Source: Metallyticus violacea | Taxonomy: Eukaryota > Arthropoda > Insecta > Mantodea > Metallyticidae | Direction: 5' to 3' | DNA: 64,000 nt | Assembly: GCA_030762175.1 (NCBI GenBank) | Contig: CM060843.1 | Location: forward strand, 119,156,869 to 119,220,868 | Shown here: positions 24,486 through 35,360 of the stretch, one piece after another | How the letters are laid out: the number at the start of each line of letters is the position of its first letter | Numbering within the stretch: position 1 is the stretch's first letter | The notes under the pieces: generated by a model | Told to the model about the DNA's origin: nothing | The model's input: only the letters and a program-made list of their open reading frames with translations | Databases searched by the model: none | Translations under genes and position numbers: made by a program

Positions 24486-25007
24486 GTTAAATAATGTATC
24501 GATCCTTTAGTAGAAATGATATGTTAAATAATGTATCGATCCTTTAGTAGAAATGATATGTTAAATAATGTATCGATCCTTTAGTAGAAATGATATGTTA
24601 AATAATGTATCAATGCTTTAGTAGAAATGATATGTTAAATAATGTATCAATGCTTTAGTAGAAATGATATGTTAAATAATGTATCGATCCTTTAGTAGAA
24701 ATATGTTAAATAATGTATCGATCCTTTAGTAGAAATGATATGTTAAATAATGTATCGATCCTTTATAGTAGAAATGATATGTTAAATAATGTATCGATCC
24801 TTTAGTAGAAATGATATGTTAAATAATGTATCGATCCTTTAGTAGAAATGATATGTTAAATAATGTATCGATCCTTTATAGTAGAAATGATATGTTAAAT
24901 AATGTATCGATCCTTTATAGTAGAAATGATATGTTAAATAATGTATCGATCCTTTAGTAGAAATGATATGTTAAATAATGTATCGATCCTTTAGTAAAAT
25001 GATATGT
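24486..25007. repeat. 37-bp minisatellite, 14 copies
   Basis: The unit begins GTTAAATAATGTATCGATCC and ends TTTAGTAGAAATGATAT. Unit starts are at 24486, 24523, 24560, 24597, 24634, 24671, 24704, 24741, 24781, 24818, 24855, 24894, 24933 and 24970. Variants: two adjacent units have CAATGC in place of CGATCC, three carry an extra TA (TTTATAGTAG), one lacks TGAT (33 bp), and the last is frayed. Confidence 0.97.
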
Positions 25008-26109
25008 TTTAATGTTAATCTCTCACTGATGTTATACGTTCTTCTTTCCACTTCACATTGGTCCCATTCACGCTGCCATTTTGCTTTTAATGTAAGTTAA
25101 TATCTTTAAATAATTATATTTAATAAATATGTCTTCTACTTTCTCAAAATTATTCTTTTTAAACCAGTATATTGCTTCCCTTAACTTTATTAACTAATCA
25201 ATTGGCCAAATTCCCGTTGTTACTAGTAAAGCCATTGTCGATGTTGTACTTATTGCGCATGTGTATCTTTATTTTTTCCGCCGAGTTCTTTTTATTTGAT
25301 TTTTAGTTAGGGCGTAATTCATTCCATGGGCTCATACCCCAGCCCCAAGGGTAGTAACAGCTACAAATATGCTATTGTGATAAATTGATGTTGTTTTTAG
25401 TGTTATATTAAATCTTGATTGATTTATCCTTGTCAATTTCCTTATTTTTTTTCAATTTTGGTCTTATCCAAAATGTGGTTTTTCGTCCAATAATACTCCC
25501 AAACACCTAACTTCTTTTATCCTCATTATTTTCTTATAATTAAAACTGTTTAACATACCTTTTAGAACCATATATCCTGATTTACCGGAGCTATTTGTAG
25601 TTTTGAGTTGCTGCACCAGATTTTTCATTTATTAGTTTACAGGTTACAGGTTATTAGCCTGTACTTCTTCTTCTCTTCTTCCTTCTATATGAAGGTAACA
25701 TAATCGGCTTATTCTATGGTGTTATCTATGTACGAGTGTTCTTGTAACCTATCCATAGTGGTGACTCCGTTTGTATACAAGCTCCCTTTCAAAACTTTGA
25801 TCAAAAAAAGCATGTAAATAGTATTATTTTTATTTCACAATATTGCCAAAGTTATAAGAGTTATTGGAAACGGCGTCTGCCTGTAATTACATGTCTTATA
25901 TATAACTGAAGTTTACAATAGCTCTCCTGATTCCATTATTCTTCCAATTTCTACCTTGTATTTCTGTGTTCTAGAGCTAACCCTCATCAAAAAATATTAT
26001 AGAATTACAGTGAAATTAATTTCACTAACGAACTGAAATTAATATCAATTGAACACCAATAGCTTGTATTAGTATTTAATAATTCAAAAACTTGAGTTAT
26101 CTGATATTT
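25008..26109. other. Intronic non-coding DNA
   Basis: No feature recognised with confidence. Confidence 0.5.
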
Positions 26110-26429
26110 TAATCGCAAACTTTTGTTGATTGGGTTTATTTATGGACCCTTTTAACATCTCAGTTCATCAGCGTCACATTCAATTCAGAGCGTGAAACGA
26201 CCGACAAATTTTACTTGGAGACCTCTTCTTTCAGTCTTGAGGTTCTTTATCGTGTCGTAAATGTACGACACGGGACCCACGGCCATACTTCCCTTCCGAG
26301 GGAAGTCATACTTAGGATTATTACGCCCGAAAAAATCCATCGATCCTGGCCGGGTTTGAACCCGCGATCTTGGGTTTAGGAGGCAAGTGTGGTTACCACT
26401 ACGCCACCAAGACCAACTAATCGCAAACT
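26110..26429 (-). repeat. SINE-A copy with target-site duplication
   Basis: TAATCGCAAACT at 26110-26121 is repeated exactly at 26418-26429. The element between is full length on the minus strand, with head TTGGTGGCGTAGTGGTAACC and B box GGGTTCAAACC. Confidence 0.93.
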
Positions 26430-26523
26430 GATTTATGGTTGTGCGAGCAAGCTCAAAATTTGCAAATAGAAATGTCCTGCGCAGTAACGCATTCCGTAAG
26501 TACTGAATGGGGTTTTGAGTAAT

Positions 26524-26642
26524 TAATTCCCTTCCGAAGGAATAAGAATTTTAGGATTTATCGCCCGAAAAAAAAGCCATCTACCCTGGCCGGTATTGAA
26601 CCAGTGATCTTGGGTCTACGAGGCAAGTGTGGTTGCTAAAGT
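26524..26642 (-). repeat. SINE-A 5' fragment
   Basis: Holds the head region (TGATCTTGGGTCTACGAGGC read on plus) and the first part of the body to TTCCTTCGGAAGG; the 3' half is missing. It is in the same orientation as the copy about 100 bp to its left. Confidence 0.8.
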
Positions 26643-28423
26643 ACATGCCAATCAATAACTATTGCTGAGATGATGCAATAAGAATAAATAGTATTTCATT
26701 TATGTAGGTAATTCTTTGCCTTTTTGGATTTCACTGCAACTAAATATCATTGAAGGGTTGTTATTATTGATGTTTTTGTATCTACGTCCTATTCGAATAT
26801 AATATTATGTTGTATTAATGTCCTTCCTGAAATATTCTGAAAAGGTGTTAAAAACTTGGAAGAACAAGGAAAAGGGGCTAAATAATTTGAAATTCGCAAC
26901 AAGTCTTAAAAGGTTTAATGTTTAAAGAATACGGAGAAGAAGAACTTTTTATAGGATGCATAAAGGTGCCTAAAGACATGCGAGCGGAATCCGGTACTGA
27001 AACAGTCACGTTGAAGCAACGATACGCCCAGCAGTTGCAAGCTAAATTTCAACCCGTGGCGAAGCGCGTTACATGCACTCTTCAGCATTTGAACTATTTC
27101 AGGTATACACAATATGAAAGTAGTTTACATTTATTCCGGTTACTATAAACTTGTAGGAAGAATGGCAAACTTGTAATTTCAGATGATCTTTATATTTCCA
27201 TTTAAGCTTGTACAATATTTTTATTGCTATTGTTTTTGTTACTTGCTAATGTTTATTGGTTAACATAATTATGTTATTATATTTATGTATCCTATATAAT
27301 ATTATATTATACATAAATATGATTATACAGGACGAATTAAACATATATACACATACATACAGACATTACGCATGAAATAAGAAGCGTAAAATTAGGCGAT
27401 CGTGAAAAAACAATTACACTTTCGCAGAGCTGGTGATTCGAACCTATTGAAATTTCAAAAAGTTAATGAATATTATAAACATTTTAAAAGAAAGTCCCGA
27501 CATTCCCCTGGCATTGTATGTAACTATGCAGCCATTTCTGCCCAAGCATTATTTCTTTATATTTTGCTGAGATGCGATAGATGTCTTTATTTTTCCTATA
27601 AAATAAAATAGTGTCTTCTGTAGTTCAAGTCATGCTTACCTTTCAGGCCACACGTAAGAATAGTATGCATTCAGGTTCAACCACGACTAAATTCACTACA
27701 GCCGAGCGAGTTCATTCCCTTAATGCGACGGGTAAAAATCAACAAGTAATTCATAACTTCAACTTCGTAAAGTCCGTGTTGCAGTGTTGCTATGAGGTAG
27801 CGTTACTTGTGTCTGCGCGCAAATTAAGCTATCAGTTTCATCCAGTTATCTAATGATTAATACAACGGTGGAATAGCATTGACCGATAAGCCATCGTTCT
27901 CTGCCAGCGGCTGCAAAAGAGCCGAGGCGGGCGAACAAGGCAACACAAAAATCGGTAGTATAAATATAGTTAGTCTACTAATTGTGTAAATTGTAAAAAG
28001 TTGCGTAGTAATCCATATAATGCAAAGATATGCTGGAAAACTGTCTGCCTTTATTTTCTACCTTTTTTGTGCCATTTGCTTATAAATTTCCCATTACTGT
28101 TCTTTCTTAATCACAGTACGACTTGGACCTCGATTGTTCTGGAAATTTCTCTTCAAATAATCAAAACAACACGAGCATAGTCGGTACGGACACGCGAATC
28201 ATAAATAAGCTCTCGCTGTAGAATAACTAGACACTTTATTTAAAAGGCTTTACTCTAGGGCGTTACTGTTCATTTAACACTGACTGGGTTGCGTGAGACT
28301 CAAGGCCAACATAGCAGTCCAACAAACCTCGCCCGCCCACCTATCCGCCCCGAAATTGTAGCCCTGTTGGACTTGAGCTATAGCTTAGTGATCGATGCAG
28401 TTCCCCGCAGCCGCGTTAATCAC
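26643..28423. other. Intronic non-coding DNA
   Basis: Open frames at 26918-27148, 27402-27611 and 27611-27853 were examined and show no domain. GC-richer patches at 27880-27950 and 28320-28420 hold nothing recognised. Confidence 0.45.
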
Positions 28424-28706
28424 TATATAGTTGGATTTTTTTAATGGTGTTTAACACCCGTTTTTACTACTGAGGCATCACAGGCGGACACTGATGATAC
28501 ATTAGATGAAATGGTAAATTGGGAAAGGATTTTTTTAAGGAAGGAAACGCTCCAGGCCTAAGTTTAGGATACCTCCTCGGCATTTGCCATTTATGAGGAC
28601 TGAGGAAAAAAACCCAGTCAGGGAGGACAGTCCATGCAGAATTCGAACCCCAGACCAAGTCCGCGCCTTAATGACCTCGGCCACCCGTGTCGGTATATAG
28701 TTGGAT
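28424..28706 (-). repeat. SINE-B copy with target-site duplication
   Basis: TATATAGTTGGAT at 28424-28436 recurs exactly at 28694-28706. The body is on the minus strand. Its head has lost part of the CTCGTGAGCGGGAGGT region. Confidence 0.95.
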
Positions 28707-29199
28707 GACCCGATATTTAATAATTAATGTTACTCACAATGCTACAGGATTTTAGAGAACACATGCATCCGATTATGTTATGAAATTGTCCTGCATGGTC
28801 TTGGTATACTATTTTAAGGACAAAACATTTTTTTTTTCATTTTGTCATTGCAAAATATTCAAGAAGCAACAGTTAATAAGAGCCTCCATGAGACATGATG
28901 TAATAACATTGCTTAATGGTTGCTATGAAGATACGGTTAATAGTGAAACAAGGAAGATAAAATACTAGCTTAGACTAATGCAGGGAGATAAGTTAACACT
29001 TCGCGCCAAATGCTATTGACACTACAATATAACACCAAGGTTTTGGGCTACAGAGATGGAAAGAGGTCTCAGAAGAATTAGTCTGTGTCCAATATGGCAA
29101 CGAGGCAATGAACATTATAAAAATGTATAGAAGAAGATTAGAACAAGGTTAGAGGATATCAAGATATCAGGATAGACAGAAAATAGAGGCAGAGTGTAA

Positions 29200-29560
29200 C
29201 ACGACAGTCTTCTTGGTCCTGCCAAATTAAATTACATTAATTAGGCGTAAAAAGCCTCGTTCTAGGGAGAATGGCGAGTTAAGGAATGGCTTGGTTTATA
29301 TTAGGGGTTTGGAAGACAAAAAATAGCGGATAGTTCTGGTAGGAGTATCTGCCCATTTTGTGGAGGGGGTGAGGAATTGGTACATATTCTGACAGAATGT
29401 ACCCACTGCGAACACCTGAGAAAAACGCTGTTCCCAGAAAACTTTTAAGGCCATTAGAGGTCGACTGGCATGCTGGGATCTGTTTGCTAAACCACGATAT
29501 TTGATCGAATATACGCATTTTCGTAGTCAAAGAGCACAAAGTTAGAACTAATTTATTTGC
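29200..29560 (+). mobile_element. Non-LTR retrotransposon 3' coding fragment
   Basis: The plus strand at about 29352-29450 reads ICPFCGGGEELVHILTECTH, which matches the Cys-His motif after the reverse transcriptase of many insect LINEs (C-x2-C, then H-x3-4-C). A stop codon shortly before and loss of frame after show it is broken. No reverse transcriptase domain is left in the window. Confidence 0.6.
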
Positions 29561-30440
29561 TGGTCACATGATTTTAAATTATATGTAATATGTTTCAATG
29601 CATATATCAGTAAATAATCTTCCTCGTATTTTCAAAAATAAATATTTATTTATTATCATTAATATTGTCTTATTTTTAATTATTACTTGTTCCTCTTTCA
29701 AACTATGTATCATGTTTAAGCATGCGCAGTCTACCACCCCATAAAATACATTTGTAATGTGTATAAAGAGTTTTATAATATAAACAATCACCTACTACTA
29801 GTATATTAAGTGTACAATAGTTGCTCCAGGAACATAGCTGCAAATAATCAAAATTCTGAAAGAAAGGAAAAGCACAAAATACTAATATAGGTGTTCATGT
29901 AGGTTATTACAGTTACCTATAAAATTCGATGTTCTATTTATTATGTATCTTTACTTAAAATGTATGAGACAATGAAATAATGTTATAATTGATATTCTTT
30001 TCCCAGGCTGCTGTAAATATAAATTCTAAAATACCTTACACTCAAAGTGGAAGGCAAAGAAGAATGTTTAGTGTCATTTGAGGATAAAGCAGATAATAAA
30101 CTCTCGAGATGCTATATGAATAGATACAGCTAGACTTTTAATGACAAATATACTGAGCGCAAAACAAGGTGGGGGCTAAACGCTTAATTTTTAAACATAT
30201 TTTAAAATAAAAAGCTGAGTTTAATGAAACGAAGACATAAAATATTAAAACTGAATTTCTTTAACGTTATTTTAATATTCAAGTAACGCATAAGGAGTAT
30301 TTTAAGCACAAATTCTACCCCATTGTTCAATTACACAGAAAAATATTCAAACATGATCAAAATCACAATAAAAAGAAATTTTTAAAAATGTTATACGTTC
30401 AGAGGCTCTATGGTTCTCTAGCTCTTTGTGTAAGATAACC
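29561..30440. other. Intronic AT-rich DNA
   Basis: No feature recognised. Confidence 0.5.
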
Positions 30441-30445
30441 TGGTC

Positions 30446-31310
30446 TCAGTAACGAGTGTTGCTACGTCTAGCCCTAATTACAGTTGCAATTCGGTCAGGC
30501 TTGCTCCGGATAACATCTGCGGTATCAGTTCCCATTCCGCTTGAAGTGCAGCCCAAAGATCTACCAGTGAGTCGGGGAATCGACCCTTACCATGCCTCCC
30601 AAGCGCGTCCCAGGCATGTTCTATCGGGTCCAGATCTAGACTGCTTGCTGGCCATACTATTCGTTCAATCCCAACCGCATCCAGGAACTCAGAAACACAC
30701 CAAGCAATGTGTGGACGAGTGTTATCGTGTATAGGGATAATGTCGCCTATAACGGGTGCAAAAAGCACTACATGTATCTCCTCGATGTACCGATGAGCTG
30801 TCTGTGACTCATTCTCGATGAACATCAGTTCCATTCTTGCTGCAATGCTGATTCCCGCCCAAATCATTACTGAACCTCCATTTAAATGTGTTCTTGAAGA
30901 GAAAGTGCAGAGTGCATAACGTTATCCTGGCCTTCTCCATACCCGCTCCCTCCATCTGGTGCCTTCAAACAGAACTTGTTCTCATCCGTGAAGAGCACCG
31001 TGCTCCATAGTCCAGTTTTGACGGGAGCGAGCAAATTGCATCAGAGAGACATGGTGTTCCCTCTGCAAATTATTCTTGTCCTCCAACGATGTTGCGTGCC
31101 AATCACGAAGAACTTACAGTAAAATAAAACTATCGTCCTGATCAGAGATCTTCTACGGCCACAACAGTGCCTCCTGATGTAGATACCATCCTCTCTGAAC
31201 CTCTGGACAGTTCTGTTTACATTGGAATAAGAAGTTCCAATGACGTCAGCAACATAAAATAGATTTCGTCCTCCACTAATGCCACAGTCCTTGATTCATC
31301 TTCAGGTCTA
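30446..31310 (-). pseudogene. Tc1-like transposase pseudogene
   Basis: Reading the minus strand from about 31300: a helix-turn-helix piece VADVIGTSYSNVNRTVQRF, an Arg-rich linker, LFTDENKF (first catalytic Asp) near 30990, then an open stretch 30867-30478 with HDNTRPHIA (second Asp) and SSLDLDPIEHAWD (the Glu of the triad), and finally, after a one-base frame change near 30510, RIATVIRARRSNTRY and a stop at 30446-30448. All three acidic residues are still readable although stops and frame changes break the gene. It lies in the kekkon intron, antisense to the gene. Inverted repeats were not found. Confidence 0.88.
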
Positions 31311-31976
31311 AGAGCATTTCAAAATGTTAAAACTGACTAAAATGTATTGCTAGGCAAGCTTGAATGCTTTAAATTATCACGCTGCACAATGCACAGCAAC
31401 AATTTTAAACATAAATACATCGCTTTGCGGCGATTGTTGTAAAATTTTTCTTTAGCGTAAAATTAATGGTAATTTAGAATTGAAAAACACAAAAATGTTC
31501 CAAGGAATGGTTTAAAGCTTTTTAAATCTATGATTAACCATTAGGCATGTTTTGCGTTTCTGTAATGTCGCAAGGTTTGCCTTATTCAAGGTTTGAACCC
31601 AAGCTTAAGTGTTGTAAAAAATACAGAGAATAGCTTGCTGTTTCCCTTTCTCTGTCGCTGAGTGTAATAGCCGATGAGTAATAGCTGGTGACCAATATTC
31701 CTACGAAAGTAATGCATATTATTATTTCGAAAGGAAGTGTTTCATTCTAATGTTAGATATTTTGACTTTAACCTAGTATATAATATGTCTGTCATATGAG
31801 CAAATGTTTTCAAACATGCGTATATTTTATATTTATTATTTCATCTATAACTATCTTAAAATTCATTAAGACGTGAAAAAATATTTACTTATATTATTAC
31901 TAAATGCAAATATACTTATATTCCTGCATTCAGCACTTTTTTTAAAAAAAGCCCTTATTGTCTCTATCCAATTGCA
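31311..31976. other. Intronic non-coding DNA
   Basis: No feature recognised. Confidence 0.5.
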
Positions 31977-32288
31977 AAATAACTGTCGGTCCTGGTGGTG
32001 TAGTGGTAACTATACTTGCCTTGTAAACCCAAAATCGCGAGTTCGATCCTGGCCATTTTTTCTGGCGTAAAAATCCTAAGTATGGCTTCCTTCGGAAGGT
32101 AAGTAAAGCCGTGGGTCCCTTGTCGTACATTTAGAGCACGAAGAAGAACCTCAAGCATGAAAGAAAAAGCCTCTGAGCAAAATTTGTCGGCCGTTTCATG
32201 CCCTGATTTGAATAGGTCGCTGATGACATGAGATGTTAAAGAGCGTCCGTAAATAAAAACCAAATCAAGCTAAACAACTGACTAGCAT
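31977..32288 (+). repeat. SINE-A copy, near full length
   Basis: The body at about 31989-32268 has head TCCTGGTGGTGTAGTGGTAA, B box GTTCGATCC and tail GAGATGTTAAAGAGCGTCCG. Flanks AAAATAACTGTC (31977) and TAAACAACTGAC (about 32272) could be a decayed target duplication. Confidence 0.9.
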
Positions 32289-33411
32289 ATCGACATTCAA
32301 TTAATCTAACCCATGTCGTTTGCTCTGTTGATGACAAGTTTTAATTACTAAACTGCCAAGGCTGCGTTACTTTCCTCCTATTGTTCCTAGTTTTCTATAA
32401 GCAGAATCACAGTTAACAAAAAGCATAATAAGTTGCTAAAGCTTGCTTATAGCTTTCCAGGTTTTGTTATGATTTGAGTGCTCATGTGTAGATTAATTCA
32501 AATATATTGCAATACCAGAATTTAGTTATAAATTTGTGCTACTAAGTATGCAGAACCGATCCGTGCTGTACTTATACTCCTAAAACATATTTATAGTCTT
32601 AGTGTTATCCTCCCTCAGTTAAAATTGTTGCACCAGGATAGCATCACAGTGTTACATTTCATTACTATTGCTTTCCCATACTTTCCGATTTTGTTGTGAT
32701 GCTTTTGATAATGCTTTTGTAGGCAAATGTTCTAGTTTTTCTTATGTTAAAACTGTGATTTTTTGCCCATTTTTAATTGCACTGAAAGATTCAAATTTGT
32801 GTGCAATATTTTGATCTGCCAGAGGAACATTTTGAATAGTGGAACACATCAAATTAACTGTTTCAAAAATTCCTCACAATGGAATGTACAGCGGCAGGGA
32901 ATAGATGTAGAAAGCAACAAACAAAAATATGGCAAATCTGAGTAGAATTGCAGGCACCGCCGGTTACAACATGCCTAGTAGCCAGTTATAGAAAGCCGTA
33001 TTAGTGCAATGTGTGTAACTAAAGTTCTGTGTAAGAAGCAGAAATCATTTTATTCCTGAAATCTCAAATTTTCTGTATGTAAGGTGTAGCATCAACATTC
33101 ATGGGCTTTCTTTTCTAGTTTCTGCATTCCATGTTTAAATGTTTTTTTGAGAATTTAGGGGAACAAGATACCTTGTTATAAGGAATTAAAACATCATTTC
33201 TATGACTAGAATTACATCTGGATTAGGTTACAAAATAGAAGTGCAAAGGTTTAATATTTTCATGTAAACAATTTCCCTGAATCTTTACCAAAATGCTTAT
33301 CCCCATCTAGCAATAACAATTTAAGCATTAGTATTTTGGTCCGTGATATACCATATGTCATATTGCTTTAACATGAAAATTGTTCAAATGATTATTAACC
33401 AGTAATACTTA
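32289..33411. other. Intronic non-coding DNA before coding exon 2
   Basis: No feature recognised. Confidence 0.5.
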
Positions 33412-33434
33412 ATGGCTTGGATGGCATTTTTCAG

Positions 33435-34836
33435 GAACGAGAGGATGCTAAGTTCGGACGAGTTGCCTTCCAGCAGAGCTTCTGCTGAACTGAGTGCAAG
33501 CTCAGCGCACAATAGAACCTCTCAAGCAGCGGCTGCACTGTTACGCCGAGAACTGGGTGATTTGGGGAGTAGTACCCATCTGGCACAGCATGTCATGCGA
33601 AAACAGCTTGTGGGTCCAAATGGAGGGGCCCTTTACACTTCAGAACCTCTCGAGGATGGCGACAAGAACTACCCAGACCTCTTGGAAACTTCTTCCTACA
33701 ATACTGGCGGTAATACACTTGCTTCTGGTGTCGGTGGTGCTAACCTAACAAGTAGCGGTGGTGGTGGTAACAGTAACGTTGTTGCAGATACAGAGCCTCT
33801 TCGCGTGGCTGATAGTTCTTTTTGTACACTGCCTCGAAGACGTGGTGGTACAACTGGAGGCAGTGGTGGAAGAGGCAGCAACAGATATTATCGCGGTTCC
33901 GATAGTCAGTCCCCGTTGTTGCCGGATAGCAGATATGGAAGTAGTGGGGGCGAGGGCAGTGGAGGAAGCAATGGTTCTATTCCTCGTAGATCGTCCATAG
34001 ACTCTTATTCCTCTTCGTATTATCCCTTATCCTCCACAATCTCTGGGTTTAGTCGAAAACATCATCACCCAAGTATAAGCCAACAAAGATCGAGTAGTTC
34101 AATGAATCTTGCGACCTCCCCGGGATTATCGTCGGTCGACGGTTCGGTAACTGTTGGACAGGGTGGAGGTACTCTTTCTGGAAGACCATCTGGTAGGAAG
34201 AATCCCAGTTTACCAACCTCTCCTGTAATGGAACGCTCCTCGAATCTTGCGACTCCATTACTTAACCTTATGGGTTCCAGGACTGGCGAATACGTCAAGG
34301 AAAGTATTTTCCATCCATCGCCATCGCCATCACCTTCCCCATCGGTTGTGCCTTCCACGGCTGCAAACACATACGATTATCATGCAGCACAGCTGGAAAG
34401 ATTTCTGGAGGAATATCGTAGCCTACAAGAACAATTATGCAAAATGAAAGAGACGTGTGAGAACATTAGGGGAACGGACAGCGTATCCGGTAGTCGAACA
34501 TTGGTAGGACAACCTCCAACTCCTGCTCCAAGCATATCAAGGTTCTTAGATCCTCTTCCAGCAACAACGCCGTCTAGTTCTGACGATTCTGCGGGTGGAA
34601 ACCCCAAATCGATCCTAAAAAATAAAGGTGCAATGACTCTTCCGGCTACAGTTGTAGCTGTGACTGCCTCGTCAGCTTCTTCTTCGCTTGGTTCAGGAGC
34701 TGCCGAGGCAATGTCTCCCATAGGACTTGGGACATCTGGAGGAGCCGTGGATTATGGCTCCGATCTTCCTCCTTATTGGCTGCCAAGGAACTCTCTCTTG
34801 AGAAGATTTAGTGGTAGTGACTTTTATCAAAGCTGA
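33435..34836 (+). CDS. Kekkon-family protein, coding exon 2 (rest of cytoplasmic tail)
   Basis: The exon begins after TTTTTCAG at 33434. Its first base completes the Arg codon (AG|G) left open by exon 1, and the frame then runs to TGA at 34834-34836, giving residues 607-1072. No domain is recognised. The sequence is Ser- and Gly-rich with several basic-Ser patches (PRRRGG, PRRSS, LLRRFSGS), a Pro-Ser repeat at about 900-909, and one non-repetitive island at about 919-951 (starts YDYHAAQLERFLEEYRSLQE) that looks helical or coiled coil. The C-terminus is DFYQS. Long low-complexity tails with short conserved motifs are usual for kekkons, so the island and the C-terminus are the likeliest partner-binding sites; that is inference. 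The upstream ATG at 33412 lies inside the intron and opens the same frame only by chance. Assignment to exon 1 rests on phase, composition and the lack of any other candidate partner. Confidence 0.85.
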
Positions 34837-35184
34837 GACTGGAGAAGTGTTTTTATTTAAATATTTAACGCAATTGTGTAAAGATGTTTTTTGTAAAGAA
34901 AAAGAAATGTTGACCTGTGTAAATTTTACTCATATATTAAAATTGTTTGAGATTTCTGCGAATGATAGGTCAAATGAGTTTGTAAAACTACAAGATTTGA
35001 TTGCTATAATAAAGAATGGAAATATATACGTATCTTAAAAACTTAATATATAAGTAACGTATTTTTTTTTAATATCTTTGCTATCCTTTTGTGCTCTGAT
35101 TTTTTAATTTTACACATATTTTAATGTAAATTTTCTATTTAAGGCGCTATTATCTGAAGTTTCTCCGTCATACTTAAGAATAAA
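34837..35184 (+). other. Probable 3'UTR of the kekkon gene with two AATAAA signals
   Basis: AT-rich sequence follows the stop codon. AATAAA hexamers lie at 35008-35013 and 35179-35184, either of which could direct polyadenylation. A 75-codon open frame that begins at 34811 overlaps the coding end in another frame and is not considered real. The true cleavage site cannot be told from the sequence. Confidence 0.45.
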
Positions 35185-35319
35185 AAGTCAATGTTATAGG
35201 ATTACAACATATTTCAAACACTTATAAAATGAACGGGATAATTATAGCTCAATAAGCTGCATTTTTGCTTTTCTCCACATTGCCTCTTGCTGTATGGCAT
35301 GTTTCCCATTTTCAGTTTT

Positions 35320-35321
<2 letters not shown>

Positions 35322-35354
<33 letters not shown>
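35322..35354. repeat. T homopolymer, 33 bases
   Basis: An uninterrupted T run. It could be the poly(A) of a minus-strand retroposed sequence, but no body could be identified beside it. Confidence 0.9.

Positions 35355-35360
<6 letters not shown>

Larger units (their letters stand above)
20721..33434 (+). other. Intron of the kekkon gene, 12,714 bp, phase 2
   Basis: The donor is CCAG|GTAACA and the acceptor TTTTTCAG|GAAC, with a possible branch sequence CTTAAT about 22 bases before the AG. The donor itself contains an in-frame TAA at 20722-20724, so a retained intron would end the protein right after the acidic part of the tail. The intron holds a minisatellite, SINE copies, a LINE fragment and a Tc1 relic, listed separately. 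No further coding exon was seen in it, and the phase match argues that exons 1 and 2 join directly. Confidence 0.8.

Noticed and set aside
24486..25007. CRISPR-like array
   Set aside because: The 37-base units are contiguous with no unique spacers, so this is a tandem minisatellite in a eukaryotic intron.
33494..34721. Further open frames overlapping coding exon 2
   Set aside because: Shadows of the Gly/Ser-rich tail frame; only the frame in phase with exon 1 is supported.
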